Source: Thermoplasmata archaeon
Lineage (GTDB): Archaea; Thermoplasmatota; Thermoplasmata; Lutacidiplasmatales; UBA184
Length of the DNA stretch: 21,761 bases
Direction: 5' to 3'
Assembly (NCBI GenBank): GCA_030040625.1
Contig: JASHTI010000067.1
Span: forward strand, 1-21,761
The stretch's first letter is position 1. Every line of letters begins with the position of its first letter. The translations under genes were made by a program, and so were the position numbers. Positions 6,318-13,537 of this stretch are shown here, piece by piece. The notes beneath the pieces were generated by a model. The model was not told where the DNA came from, did not search any database, and was given only the letters and a program-made list of their open reading frames with translations.

Positions 6318-8543
6318 GAGGCTCCCCGCCGGCAGGGGCCCACCCCCGTAGCGGCTGGCCGGGGCCCGGGACCCTGCGTCGGTGACCCAGGCACGCATCG
6401 GCTCGGGTAGCGCGGCCAGGAGCTCCGCCGCCCCGAACCGCTCCGCCAGCCGACCGGCCTCCTCGGGGCGGCCGGCCGCGTGTTCCAGCAGCACCAGGCG
6501 CAGCGTGGCTTCGGCACGGAGTCGCGCCACGTTGAGCACCGGCGGCAGGTCGGCGAGGGCCGCGAAGCGGTCCCGAGCCGCCGGAAGAGTGCCGGCGATC
6601 GCCGCGAGGCGGCCCTCGTGCATCCACAGCTCGAGAAGGCCGGGGGCCGGAGGGAACAGGTGCAACCGGTCGGCGATGCGACGGGCCCGGGCGACGGCCT
6701 TGTCGGCCCCGGTCGGTTCCGGGCGCTGGAGCAGGATGCGGGCGATCCCGAGCTCGTGGTAGAGCTCCACGGTCGGCAGCCGCGCGCGCTCCAGCGCCGC
6801 GACGCTCTGCCGCCGCAGCGCGAGCGCCTGGTCGAGCTCGCCCCGGCGTTCGAGCATCCGACACTCGAACTCGCCGGCGATGTAGTCGAGCTCCCATCGG
6901 CGCGCGTCCCGCAGGAGGTAGCGCGCGGCCCGGACGAACCGCTCGCCCTGCAGCACCTCCTCGAGGTTCCCGGGGACCCGGGCGACGCCCATGGCGAAGA
7001 GCCCGAGCGCCTGGAGGTGCCGCTCGCGGAGCTGGTGCGCGCTCTGGGCCGCCCGCAACGCCTCCGTCATGGCGCGCTCGCCGAGCCCGCGCTCGGCATC
7101 GTACGCCGGCAGCAGCGTCTCGAGGAGGACCTCCGGTTCCCCGAGACCGGCCTCGTGCAGGCGCTCGGCGAGCTCGACGATCGAGGGAGCCAGGCGACCG
7201 CGCGGGCCGACAACCAACAGCGTGGGGAGGAGCGGCTCGAGCCAGCTCGCGAGCTCGCCGGCACCGGTGCCGGCCTTCAGCGCGCCGTCCACGCCCTCGC
7301 GAAGCGCGGCCTCCCCTTCGACCGGGCAGCCGGCGCAGAACAGCGCCCGCGCGTGGATCAGGTGCATCTCCGGCTCGACCGCGGGCCGGCTTCCGGGGGG
7401 CATCGAACGGAGGCAGGTGAGCGCGTCGTCCAGGAGCGCGCTCGCCCGGTCGTACTCGAGGAGGTCGAGGCTGATCTCGGCCGCCTCCAGCAGGCGCGCC
7501 ATCGCGGTCAGGTCGGGGGCCGCGGCGAAGTAGTGCCGCGCGATCTCGACCCGTCGCGAGAGCGGCGGCTCGGCCGAGAGCGCCTGCAGCCCGTCGGCGA
7601 CCTCCAGGTGCCAGCGACGGCGGTCCTCCTCGGGCAGCAGGCCCTCCAAGATCGGGACGGAGGCGGGATCCGGGACCGCCAGACGGTTCTCCCGCAGCTT
7701 CACCAGGCCCACGGCCTGCGCGGGCCGGACCGTCTCCTTCAGTTGCGCGAGGCTCTGGTGCGCGACGCGCGCGAGGAGGACGTTGGTCGCCTCGCCGCCG
7801 AGCAGCACCAGGTAGCCCAGGATTCGGGTCGCCGGGGCGGGGAGGTCGGCGAGCAGCTGGCCGAGCCGATGGACCTCCCGCGGGTCGGAGGACGGTCGGC
7901 TCAGCCGGATCCAGTCGACGTCCGAGCGATCGAGGAGCGCCTCCTCCCAGACCGCCGCCGCTGAGGACGTCGAGTCGAGCGTCAGCGCGATCAGGAGGGG
8001 GCGGAGCCGCGCCTTGCGGCTCAGGTCGAGGATGAACTCGCGGCTCTCCGTATCGAAGAGCGCCGCCTCCTCGATCAGGATCGCGACCGGGTGCGCCCCC
8101 TCACCGCGGAACTCGGGCAGCAGACGCTCCCAGTAGTCGTTGAGATCGTGCGCCGCGGGTCCGCGCGTGCGGGTCGCCTCGCCGAGAAACGTCGTTCGGC
8201 CCCGCCCGCCCCGCCGGCGGGACGGCGCGAGCGTCTCCGGTGCGATGGCGACCGGCGCCATGGGGGCGACCCCGATCGCCTCGATCTCGGGCAGGTCTCC
8301 GTCCGGGAGGGTCGCGCCGACGGGCTCCGGGGGGCGCTCCAGCCCGTCGAGCGCCGCCCACGGCGTGGAGCGCGCACGGAAGCTGCCCTGCAGGGCCACG
8401 ACCCGCCCGTCCATCGCTTCGACCGCCTCGCGGAGTCGCGTCAGCAGAGCGGACTTGCCGCTCGCCGGAGGACCGGCGACGATCACGGTCCGGCCGGTGC
8501 GGTTGGTCAGCCCCTCGATCGTCCGCAGGAACGCCGGCTCCAT
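6279..8543 (-). CDS. Large P-loop ATPase with C-terminal helical repeats
   Basis: A protein of about 754 residues. The P-loop GPPASGKSALL is at about 24-34, directly after the start, and a Walker-B-like AILIEEAALFD follows. After the ATPase part (to about residue 300) there is a long Leu/Ala/Arg-rich helical region with TPR-like periodicity to the C-terminus. This resembles STAND/MalT-type signalling ATPases without a DNA-binding N-terminus. Partner and signal are unknown. An in-frame ATG starts at 8543 and a longer frame begins at 8615. I prefer 8543, since a TTAAAT element (8583-8588, minus strand) would place the transcript start near 8560 and AGGGTGG precedes the ATG. It is divergent from the deoxyhypusine synthase family gene. 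Confidence 0.7.
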   Translation of the reverse strand: MEPAFLRTIEGLTNRTGRTVIVAGPPASGKSALLTRLREAVEAMDGRVVALQGSFRARSTPWAALDGLERPPEPVGATLPDGDLPEIEAIGVAPMAPVAIAPETLAPSRRRGGRGRTTFLGEATRTRGPAAHDLNDYWERLLPEFRGEGAHPVAILIEEAALFDTESREFILDLSRKARLRPLLIALTLDSTSSAAAVWEEALLDRSDVDWIRLSRPSSDPREVHRLGQLLADLPAPATRILGYLVLLGGEATNVLLARVAHQSLAQLKETVRPAQAVGLVKLRENRLAVPDPASVPILEGLLPEEDRRRWHLEVADGLQALSAEPPLSRRVEIARHYFAAAPDLTAMARLLEAAEISLDLLEYDRASALLDDALTCLRSMPPGSRPAVEPEMHLIHARALFCAGCPVEGEAALREGVDGALKAGTGAGELASWLEPLLPTLLVVGPRGRLAPSIVELAERLHEAGLGEPEVLLETLLPAYDAERGLGERAMTEALRAAQSAHQLRERHLQALGLFAMGVARVPGNLEEVLQGERFVRAARYLLRDARRWELDYIAGEFECRMLERRGELDQALALRRQSVAALERARLPTVELYHELGIARILLQRPEPTGADKAVARARRIADRLHLFPPAPGLLELWMHEGRLAAIAGTLPAARDRFAALADLPPVLNVARLRAEATLRLVLLEHAAGRPEEAGRLAERFGAAELLAALPEPMRAWVTDAGSRAPASRYGGGPLPAGSLSAGAQGREPAGS

Positions 8544-8631
8544 CCGGGACCGCCCACCCTCTCCACCATGCGGAGCGCCGCGATTTAAGCCGCAGGGGCC
8601 GGGTCGGAGACTCACGCCCGCCGGCGAACCG

Positions 8632-8639
8632 CTAAAAAC
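8632..8639 (+). promoter_or_regulatory. TATA-like box of the deoxyhypusine synthase family gene
   Basis: CTAAAAAC is centred about 25 nt before GTG 8660, supporting a leaderless start there rather than at GTG 8645. Confidence 0.45.
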
Positions 8640-8659
8640 GCTCCGTGACTCGCGCCGCC

Positions 8660-9727
8660 GTGGCTCGCTCGCTGGCCGCCAAGCGCCGGACCCTCCTCCG
8701 ACAGCCGATCCGCGCCGTCGACGTCACCCGGACCGGAGGGATCGGCAAGCTGGTCGAGCAGTTCCAGGGCTCGTCGATCCAGGCTCGGAACCTCGGCCGC
8801 TGCCTGCAGGTCTGGGAGAACGCGCTCCGGGACCCGCGGCGGCCGACGATCTTCCTCGGGCTCGCCGGCCCGCTCGTGGCCGCCGGACTGCGCAAGGTCG
8901 TGCGCGACCTCGTCGACTGGGGCTTGGTCGATGTCGTCGTCTCCACCGGGGCCGTCCTCTATCAGGACCTGTACCAGACGATCGGCGGCCGGCACTGGAT
9001 GGGGACCCCGACGGCGAACGACGTCCTGCTCCGGGACCTTTACCTCGATCGGATCTACGACACCTACGTCGACGAGCTCAAGTTCGAGGAGACCGATCGG
9101 GCGATCGGAAAGGTCACGGAGAAGTTCCCGGCCCGCCCGGCGTCCTCGCGGGAGTACCTGGGATTCCTCGGCCAGCAGTTCCCGTCGCGGGACTCGATCC
9201 TCGCGACCGCCGCCCGCCGCGGCGTGCCGGTCTTCTCGCCGGCGCTCATCGACAGCTCGATCGGGATCGGTCTCACCCTCCACTATCAGGCGAACCGAGG
9301 CAAGGAGCGCCGGTTCATGCTCGACGCCGTTCGCGACAACTACGAGCTGGTCCAGATCCTCGCGGCGTCCAAGCGGACGGCCGTCGTCTACATCGGCGGG
9401 GGCACCCCCAAGAACTGGATCAACGACGGGATCGTGATGGCGAACTATGCCTTCGGCCGGGAGGGCGAGGGGCACTACTACGCGATCCAGCTCACCACCG
9501 ACGTCCCGCACTGGGGAGGACTTTCGGGCAGCACCCTCGATGAGGCCCAGTCTTGGGGCAAGATCGCGAAGACCGCCACTCGCTCGATGGCATTCCTGGA
9601 GGCCTCCATCGGGCTGCCCCTCCTCGCGGGGGCCCTCTGGGACCGACGCCGGCTCTGGAAGGGACGCCCGCGCCTCCGATTCGACTGGTCGGGGGACGAG
9701 GTCCGAGTCAGCCGTCGCAGGCCCTGA
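8660..9727 (+). CDS. dys: Deoxyhypusine synthase family protein
   Basis: The family transfers the aminobutyl group of spermidine to a lysine of initiation factor aIF5A, using NAD and a lysine-imine intermediate. The protein has about 355 residues. GLAGPLVAAGLR and VSTGAVLYQDL are NAD-domain features. GGGTPKNW is at 246-253, and LDEAQSWGK contains the catalytic-lysine position (K301). The substrate-binding stretch reads HWGGLSGST, not the FDGSDSG of canonical enzymes, and the histidine after the conserved Lys in the VVKHH motif is Asn here. These changes match the deoxyhypusine synthase-like branch, some of whose members make homospermidine or other polyamines. An alternative GTG start at 8645 adds five residues. 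A GGCCCCC/GGGGGCC hairpin at 9739-9754 may terminate it. Confidence 0.88.
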   Translation: MARSLAAKRRTLLRQPIRAVDVTRTGGIGKLVEQFQGSSIQARNLGRCLQVWENALRDPRRPTIFLGLAGPLVAAGLRKVVRDLVDWGLVDVVVSTGAVLYQDLYQTIGGRHWMGTPTANDVLLRDLYLDRIYDTYVDELKFEETDRAIGKVTEKFPARPASSREYLGFLGQQFPSRDSILATAARRGVPVFSPALIDSSIGIGLTLHYQANRGKERRFMLDAVRDNYELVQILAASKRTAVVYIGGGTPKNWINDGIVMANYAFGREGEGHYYAIQLTTDVPHWGGLSGSTLDEAQSWGKIAKTATRSMAFLEASIGLPLLAGALWDRRRLWKGRPRLRFDWSGDEVRVSRRRP

Positions 9728-9738
9728 CCCGACAGCGG

Positions 9739-9754
9739 GGCCCCCTTGGGGGCC
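9739..9754 (+). terminator. GC hairpin after dys-like gene
   Basis: GGCCCCC and GGGGGCC are separated by TT, 12 nt after the stop. No T-tract follows. Confidence 0.4.
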
Positions 9755-9852
9755 GGCGAGGACCGGTACAGGAATCTGCGGTTCGTGCGCATCAGTACGC
9801 ACTCATACGGACGGTATATCCGGTGAGGTAGGGGGCCGGCCGACGGCCCTCG

Positions 9853-9860
9853 TTTAAATA
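9853..9860 (+). promoter_or_regulatory. Strong TATA box (TTTAAATA)
   Basis: TTTAAATA is the best TATA match in the window. It predicts plus-strand initiation near 9882. There is no recognised long gene downstream on this strand, only a short structured segment. A second AT element, GTATAT at 9814-9819, lies upstream. Confidence 0.6.
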
Positions 9861-9881
9861 CCCCATTCTCGGGGCGAGGGC

Positions 9882-9980
9882 CGGAGGTGATTCGCCGATG
9901 TTCATGCCCGTCGTCCCGCCGGTTCCTCGCGAAGCGCTGTAACCGCTGCCGAGGAAAGGGGAGGGCCCTGAGCCCTCCCT
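9882..9980 (+). ncRNA. Candidate short structured transcript or leader with a 14-codon ORF
   Basis: Downstream of the TATA box is GGAGGTGAT (9883-9891), a near-perfect Shine-Dalgarno match. ATG 9898 then opens a 14-codon ORF (MFMPVVPPVPREAL) ending in TAA. The same segment read from GTG 9887 gives a Cys-rich start (CSC...CNRC), but that frame then runs on antisense to the STAND gene. TTCCTCG (9923-9929) pairs with CGAGGAA (9950-9956), with AGCG/CGCT inside. GGGAGGGC (9959-9966) pairs with GCCCTCCC (9972-9979) as a terminator-like hairpin. Whether the product is an RNA or a micropeptide is unknown. Confidence 0.4.
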
Positions 9981-10012
9981 CCGCCCATGATCCCCAGGGT
10001 CTAGGCTTGAGT

Positions 10013-12079
10013 TCAGGCCCCGGATTCGGGGAGGCGGCTCCCCTTCTCGATCTGCTTACGGGCCTCATCGACCTGGGGCCCGAGATTCTCGGCCGTCAGC
10101 CCGGCGAGGCGGGTCAGCCCAAGCCCCTCCGCGATGGCGATGGCGGCGTCGTAGTGGGCGACTGCCTCCGCAGGGCGCTTTGTGAACAGGTAGATCTCGA
10201 CGAGATAGGTGTGAGCGAAGACCAAGGAATCGGAAGGCGCGGTCTGCTTCAGGACCTCAACGCCTCGAAGTCCATGGTCCAGCGCTTCCTTCAGCAACCA
10301 TGGGTTGCCGTCCGGGTGGGCCTGTCGGAACTCGGCGGCGCATAGCGTCGCCAGAGTGTGTCCAAGCACCAAGTTGTTGCCCAATCGCTCGGCAAGCTCC
10401 CCGGCCTGCTTGGCGTAGGCCGAGCAGGCGGCCCATTGCTGGCGCTCCGTGGCGACCGCGGCGAGGCCGCTCAGCGCGTAGGTCAGCTGGGTCAGGTAGC
10501 CCAGCGCTTCCGCCTCCCCTCGAACCGCCGCGACCTCCTCCTCGGCGAGGTCCTGTTTGCCCGTGTCCGAATAGGCCCGGGCGCGCGCCAGGCGCAGGTT
10601 GAACACGACATCCATGTGTCCCGACTGCCGAGCGTTCGGCAGCGCCTGTCGGATGAGGCGAAGGGCGACCTCCGGGCCGCTGGTACCTTCCGCGAACTTG
10701 GACCAGGAGGCGATGCTCTCGAGCGCGAGGTCGGCGGCGTGAACTCGCCGTGAGAGCTCGAAGGCCCGCTGATACTCCGAGGATGCCCTCTTCCACTCGC
10801 CTCGGCCCTCGTCCAGCCTCGCCTCGGTCAGGACGGTGTACGCATCGAGCCGCCTCGACGCCGTGCGTGCCTTCTGTGCCTTCTCGAACTCGGACTGGGC
10901 GGCGTCGACCTCGCCGAGCTTCAGGTGCAGATCCACGACCCGAAGCATGGCCTCCTTCCGGAGTCGGGCGTCGTCGGGTGCCAGACCGATGGCGCGGCGC
11001 AACGACAGGATGGCCTCGGCGAAGTCCGAGTGCTGTCGGAGCAACGTCGCCTCACAAAGGTAGGTCCGGACCTTGGCCGAACCGGGTGGCAACCCCGAGA
11101 CGAGCGATCGAATCGCGGCGCGGAGCGCCTCCGAGTAGCCGAGACGGAAGATCTCTCGTTCGCGAGAAGAGAGCAGCTCCGCGGCCTCCCTCCACTGCTC
11201 GCCGTGGACCAGATGTAGGAACCTCTCGCGCAGGGGCTCCGGCCGGTGGCTGCGAGCGTAGTACTGTGCCAAGCGACGGTGGGCGTGCCGCTCATCGCCC
11301 GGGTCGATGCGCGCCAAGAGCGCGGATCGGATCGCCTGGAGCACCTCATACTGGCCGTGCAGCGCCGGCTGAAGGATTCCCCCGCGCGCGAGGTCCTTGA
11401 GACGGTCCTCGGTAAGGGGTCCCTCCTCGAGCAAGAACTGGGCGGGGAGAGGTTCGTTGGCGACCGCGGCCGGGGTGAGCGCGCGAAGCTCGCCCGAGCC
11501 GAGCTTCGCCACGGCCGCGGCCGGCAGGTCGAGCGCCTCGGTGGCGACCCCGGGACGAGAGACCGCGAGCTTCAGGAGTAGCGGTGAGCCCAAGGTCACC
11601 CGGTAGACGTCCTCGAACCGATCGGAGAGTCCGCCTTGGCGATCCGTCAGCTCGTGAGCGGCTGCGCGATCGAGTCCGCCTAGGGTGACGCGATGGACCG
11701 TGACGCGGTCTAGGGCGAGCTCAGGAATGGCTTGCCCGAGAATGTAGAGCTGATGGCGCCCCCGAGCGCCGAGCGCAGAGAAGAACTCGAGGATGAATCC
11801 GCGTAGGTCCGGGCCGGCGAGGTGGAAGTCGTCGACCACGGCGGCTAGCGTCTTCTCTTCGAGCGCCCGAGCTGCGAGGTCGGCGCACTCGCGAGGAAGG
11901 GGGTTTCGCGGCAGTTGGGCGTAGTAGGCCAGTTGCGGTCTGCCAAGGGAGGAGAGCGCGTGCGCGAGCGCGCTGACCACCTGTCGTGCCGAGCTGGCCG
12001 ACCGGACGGTGTACCAGAAGGGGATTCGTCCCTGACTCGACCTTCGAAGAAATCGGCTGACTAGGGCCGTCTTCCCCAT
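10013..12079 (-). CDS. MalT-like STAND ATPase, ATPase and TPR part (N-terminus in another frame upstream)
   Basis: The 688 residues from the internal ATG continue a gene whose N-terminus lies upstream in another frame. The complete P-loop, GQAGMGKTALVSRF, straddles this ATG and is preceded by PFLGRKVELDTL, a typical STAND lead-in ('F-x-G-R-x-x-E-L'). The Walker B is AAVVDDFHLAGP, much like MalT. An arginine-rich helical domain follows, then about 400 residues of TPR-like helices (for example AEAILSLRRAIGLAPDD). Such proteins are signal-responsive switches. The upstream 12178-12479 region encodes a winged helix in the other frame; a change of one base in the G9 run at 12177-12185 joins them. 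The gene is probably one protein of about 820 residues. Confidence 0.8.
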   Translation of the reverse strand: MGKTALVSRFLRRSSQGRIPFWYTVRSASSARQVVSALAHALSSLGRPQLAYYAQLPRNPLPRECADLAARALEEKTLAAVVDDFHLAGPDLRGFILEFFSALGARGRHQLYILGQAIPELALDRVTVHRVTLGGLDRAAAHELTDRQGGLSDRFEDVYRVTLGSPLLLKLAVSRPGVATEALDLPAAAVAKLGSGELRALTPAAVANEPLPAQFLLEEGPLTEDRLKDLARGGILQPALHGQYEVLQAIRSALLARIDPGDERHAHRRLAQYYARSHRPEPLRERFLHLVHGEQWREAAELLSSREREIFRLGYSEALRAAIRSLVSGLPPGSAKVRTYLCEATLLRQHSDFAEAILSLRRAIGLAPDDARLRKEAMLRVVDLHLKLGEVDAAQSEFEKAQKARTASRRLDAYTVLTEARLDEGRGEWKRASSEYQRAFELSRRVHAADLALESIASWSKFAEGTSGPEVALRLIRQALPNARQSGHMDVVFNLRLARARAYSDTGKQDLAEEEVAAVRGEAEALGYLTQLTYALSGLAAVATERQQWAACSAYAKQAGELAERLGNNLVLGHTLATLCAAEFRQAHPDGNPWLLKEALDHGLRGVEVLKQTAPSDSLVFAHTYLVEIYLFTKRPAEAVAHYDAAIAIAEGLGLTRLAGLTAENLGPQVDEARKQIEKGSRLPESGA

Positions 12080-12176
12080 CCCAGCTTGCCCGTCGATGAT
12101 CGTTACAGCCGCGCCGCTGTCGGCGACGCTCGCCAGAGTATCGAGCTCGACCTTCCGGCCGAGGAAGGGGTGGGGT

Positions 12177-12185
12177 GGGGGGGGG
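12177..12185. other. Nine-G homopolymer at the frameshift point
   Basis: With nine bases the winged-helix and ATPase frames are out of register. Removing one base (eight) gives ...GELPPPPHPFLGRKVEL... and restores a single frame. It may be a sequence error, a phase-variable tract or a slippage site. Confidence 0.85.
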
Positions 12186-12479
12186 CAGCTCTCCGGTGAT
12201 CAGGGGGACGCCGCTGGTCTCCCGTCGGAGGCGCGAGAGGCCGACGGAAGTGATGCGATACGTGAGTCGCTTCCGGGCCGCGTCCCGGACCGCACCCCGC
12301 TGGACCGCCAGCTGGCCGGATCGCACCAGCGAGTCCAGAGGGCGCGACATCGAGCAAGGGTGATAGCCCAAGGCCGACGCCAGCTCGGTCTGGCCGATCC
12401 CGTAGGACTGCTCTCCCGGGGTCTCGTGCGTCCGGATGTAGTCGAGGATCTCGACAGGGAGGTGCGTCTGGAGTCCCAC
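12178..12479 (-). CDS. Winged helix-turn-helix N-terminus of the frameshifted STAND regulator
   Basis: From GTG 12479 the frame encodes HLPVEILDYIRTHETPG, then YGIGQTELASALGYHPCSMSR, PLDSLVRSGQLAVQRGAVRD and RKRLTYRITSVGLSRLRRE. That is the helix order of a winged-helix DNA-binding domain (recognition-helix region near residues 30-50, wing near 60-75), ending in a linker GELPPP. It belongs in one protein with the ATPase part at 10013-12079; as printed, the frame runs on to a shadow end. The domain probably binds DNA, and the perfect palindrome at 12511-12528 just upstream is the natural candidate autoregulatory site. Confidence 0.72.
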
Positions 12480-12510
12480 GTCCGTCGATAGCCGGCTCCC
12501 CTACTTAGAA

Positions 12511-12528
12511 TTATTTTGTACAAAATAA
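12511..12528. promoter_or_regulatory. Perfect 18-bp palindrome, candidate operator
   Basis: TTATTTTGTACAAAATAA is perfectly self-complementary. It lies between the divergent starts at 12479 (minus) and 12570 (plus), overlaps the AT-rich core of the minus promoter and sits just upstream of the plus TATA box. A dimeric regulator bound there could control both directions. Confidence 0.72.
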
Positions 12529-12537
12529 CTCATGGTG

Positions 12538-12545
12538 TTTAAGTA
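12538..12545 (+). promoter_or_regulatory. TATA-like box of the gene at 12570
   Basis: TTTAAGTA is centred about 28 nt before ATG 12570, consistent with a leaderless transcript. Confidence 0.5.
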
Positions 12546-12569
12546 TCAATTCCGGCCAACTGACTCCCG

Positions 12570-12935
12570 ATGAGTCCGAGCGCCGCGGCCCCGAACTACC
12601 TCGGGGGGATCCGCCTCATGCTGGAGGTGGCGCACGTCTGCCCCCGCTGCGGGCAGCGGCTACCGGACACCCCGGCGGCCTCGACCCACCACCTGGCAGG
12701 GCGGGGATGCCGCCCGACCGTCTTCGCGGCGCTTCCGGAGCCCGAGCGGCGCCGCACCGACGAAGACGAGCTGCCCCCGGTGCCCGTCGGGCGCCGGATC
12801 CACGACTTCGAAGTTCCGACCGCCTACCCGGAGCCGATCGTGGGGGCGGACGCGGTGCTGGACGGTCAGCCCCGCCTCGCCCGCGCGCTCGCGATCCCTT
12901 GGCTCCGTCCTCCGGATCTCGGGGAGGTCCTCTGA
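12570..12935 (+). CDS. Small protein with CxxC...HH...C zinc-binding-type motif
   Basis: A 121-residue protein. Near the N-terminus is HVCPRCGQRLPD (C24, C27), followed by THHLAGRGC (H40, H41, C47), a plausible zinc site. The remainder is Pro/Arg-rich without recognisable domain features, and I do not recognise a family. It is divergent from the STAND regulator across 90 bp that contain the 18-bp palindrome, so control by that regulator is a reasonable inference. The stop codon overlaps the start of a second small ORF (TGATG at 12933-12937), suggesting translational coupling. Confidence 0.6.
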   Translation: MSPSAAAPNYLGGIRLMLEVAHVCPRCGQRLPDTPAASTHHLAGRGCRPTVFAALPEPERRRTDEDELPPVPVGRRIHDFEVPTAYPEPIVGADAVLDGQPRLARALAIPWLRPPDLGEVL

Positions 12936-13135
12936 TGCTGCACCGGGGCGCCCACCACGCCTCCCTCCACCGGGGAGTGGCCGGAGCGGGCCCCTCCAAG
13001 GTCGTCCTCGCTGTTGCCCCGCCGCCCCGCGTAGGGAGTCCCACCCACTGGGGCTGGCCCCACTGGCTCGCCCCTGTCTACCGGACGGCAGGGCAACACC
13101 CCTCCTCCCCCCGGACCCTCGAGGATTACGGATGA
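12935..13135 (+). CDS. Coupled 66-residue ORF of unknown function
   Basis: The ATG at 12935 overlaps the TGA of the upstream gene. A strong GGGGAGGT tract lies about 6 nt before it. The 66 residues are His/Trp/Pro-rich (for example THWGWPHWLAPVYR) with no clear domain. The tract and overlap support translation, while the composition is unusual and no homologue comes to mind. A strong terminator follows at 13173. Confidence 0.42.
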   Translation: MLHRGAHHASLHRGVAGAGPSKVVLAVAPPPRVGSPTHWGWPHWLAPVYRTAGQHPSSPRTLEDYG

Positions 13136-13172
13136 TGGTGGACACCACGCTCTAGCGTCCTCACGATGATTG

Positions 13173-13214
13173 GGCCCTCGCGGAGTTCCCGGCTCCGCGA
13201 GGGCCGTTTGTTTT
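13173..13214 (+). terminator. Strong intrinsic-type terminator
   Basis: A perfect 13-bp stem (GGCCCTCGCGGAG at 13173-13185, complement at 13193-13205) with a 7-nt loop is followed by GTTTGTTTT. It ends the unit begun at 12570. Confidence 0.8.
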
Positions 13215-13268
13215 CCGGGGGCTCTGGATCCGAAAGGGGGACCCCGTCGATTCCGACCGGGGACAAAG

Positions 13269-13276
13269 GAAAGATA
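13269..13276 (+). promoter_or_regulatory. TATA-like box of the zinc-ribbon gene
   Basis: GAAAGATA is centred about 27 nt before ATG 13300, giving a leaderless start. Confidence 0.45.
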
Positions 13277-13299
13277 CCCGGTCGACTCCCGAGTGTTGG

Positions 13300-13533
13300 A
13301 TGACCGCTGTCACATGCCCGGTCTGCGGAAAGCCCGCAGAGGCCGGTTTCCTGTCGACATCGAACGGCTCGGGCCTCTTCTGGGCGCACGACGCGCCGAC
13401 GGCGCGCCTCCGCCCCAACGGCCTCGAGGTCCTGGTCGGGACCGGCTTCGGAGGGACCTTCTCCGCGAGCCTGCCCGGGGTCCGCTGCGGGAGCTGCGGC
13501 GCGGTCCTGCTGACCGGACCGAAGCCGAAGTAG
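13300..13533 (+). CDS. Small zinc-ribbon protein
   Basis: A 77-residue protein with two CxxC knuckles, CPVCG (C6, C9) and CGSCG (C63, C66). Between them lies a compact beta-type core that includes AGFLSTSNGSGLFWAHD and LEVLVGTGFGGTFSAS. This resembles small uncharacterised zinc-ribbon domains of the DUF6487 kind; that family name is a tentative recollection. It probably folds as a single rubredoxin-like ribbon. The role is unknown. It stands alone, ends 4 nt before the convergent tldE stop, and has its own TATA-like box. Confidence 0.7.
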   Translation: MTAVTCPVCGKPAEAGFLSTSNGSGLFWAHDAPTARLRPNGLEVLVGTGFGGTFSASLPGVRCGSCGAVLLTGPKPK

Positions 13534-13537
13534 CGGC

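Noticed and set aside
6480..7964. 494-codon plus-strand frame opposite the large ATPase
   Set aside because: Its low-complexity Arg/Gln/Glu/Gly composition and position opposite a P-loop gene mark it as a shadow.
9478..10068. 196-codon minus-strand frame covering the end of the dys-like gene and the 9.8-kb intergenic region
   Set aside because: It is antisense to the conserved active-site part of the dys-like gene and crosses the promoter and terminator features; no domain is visible.
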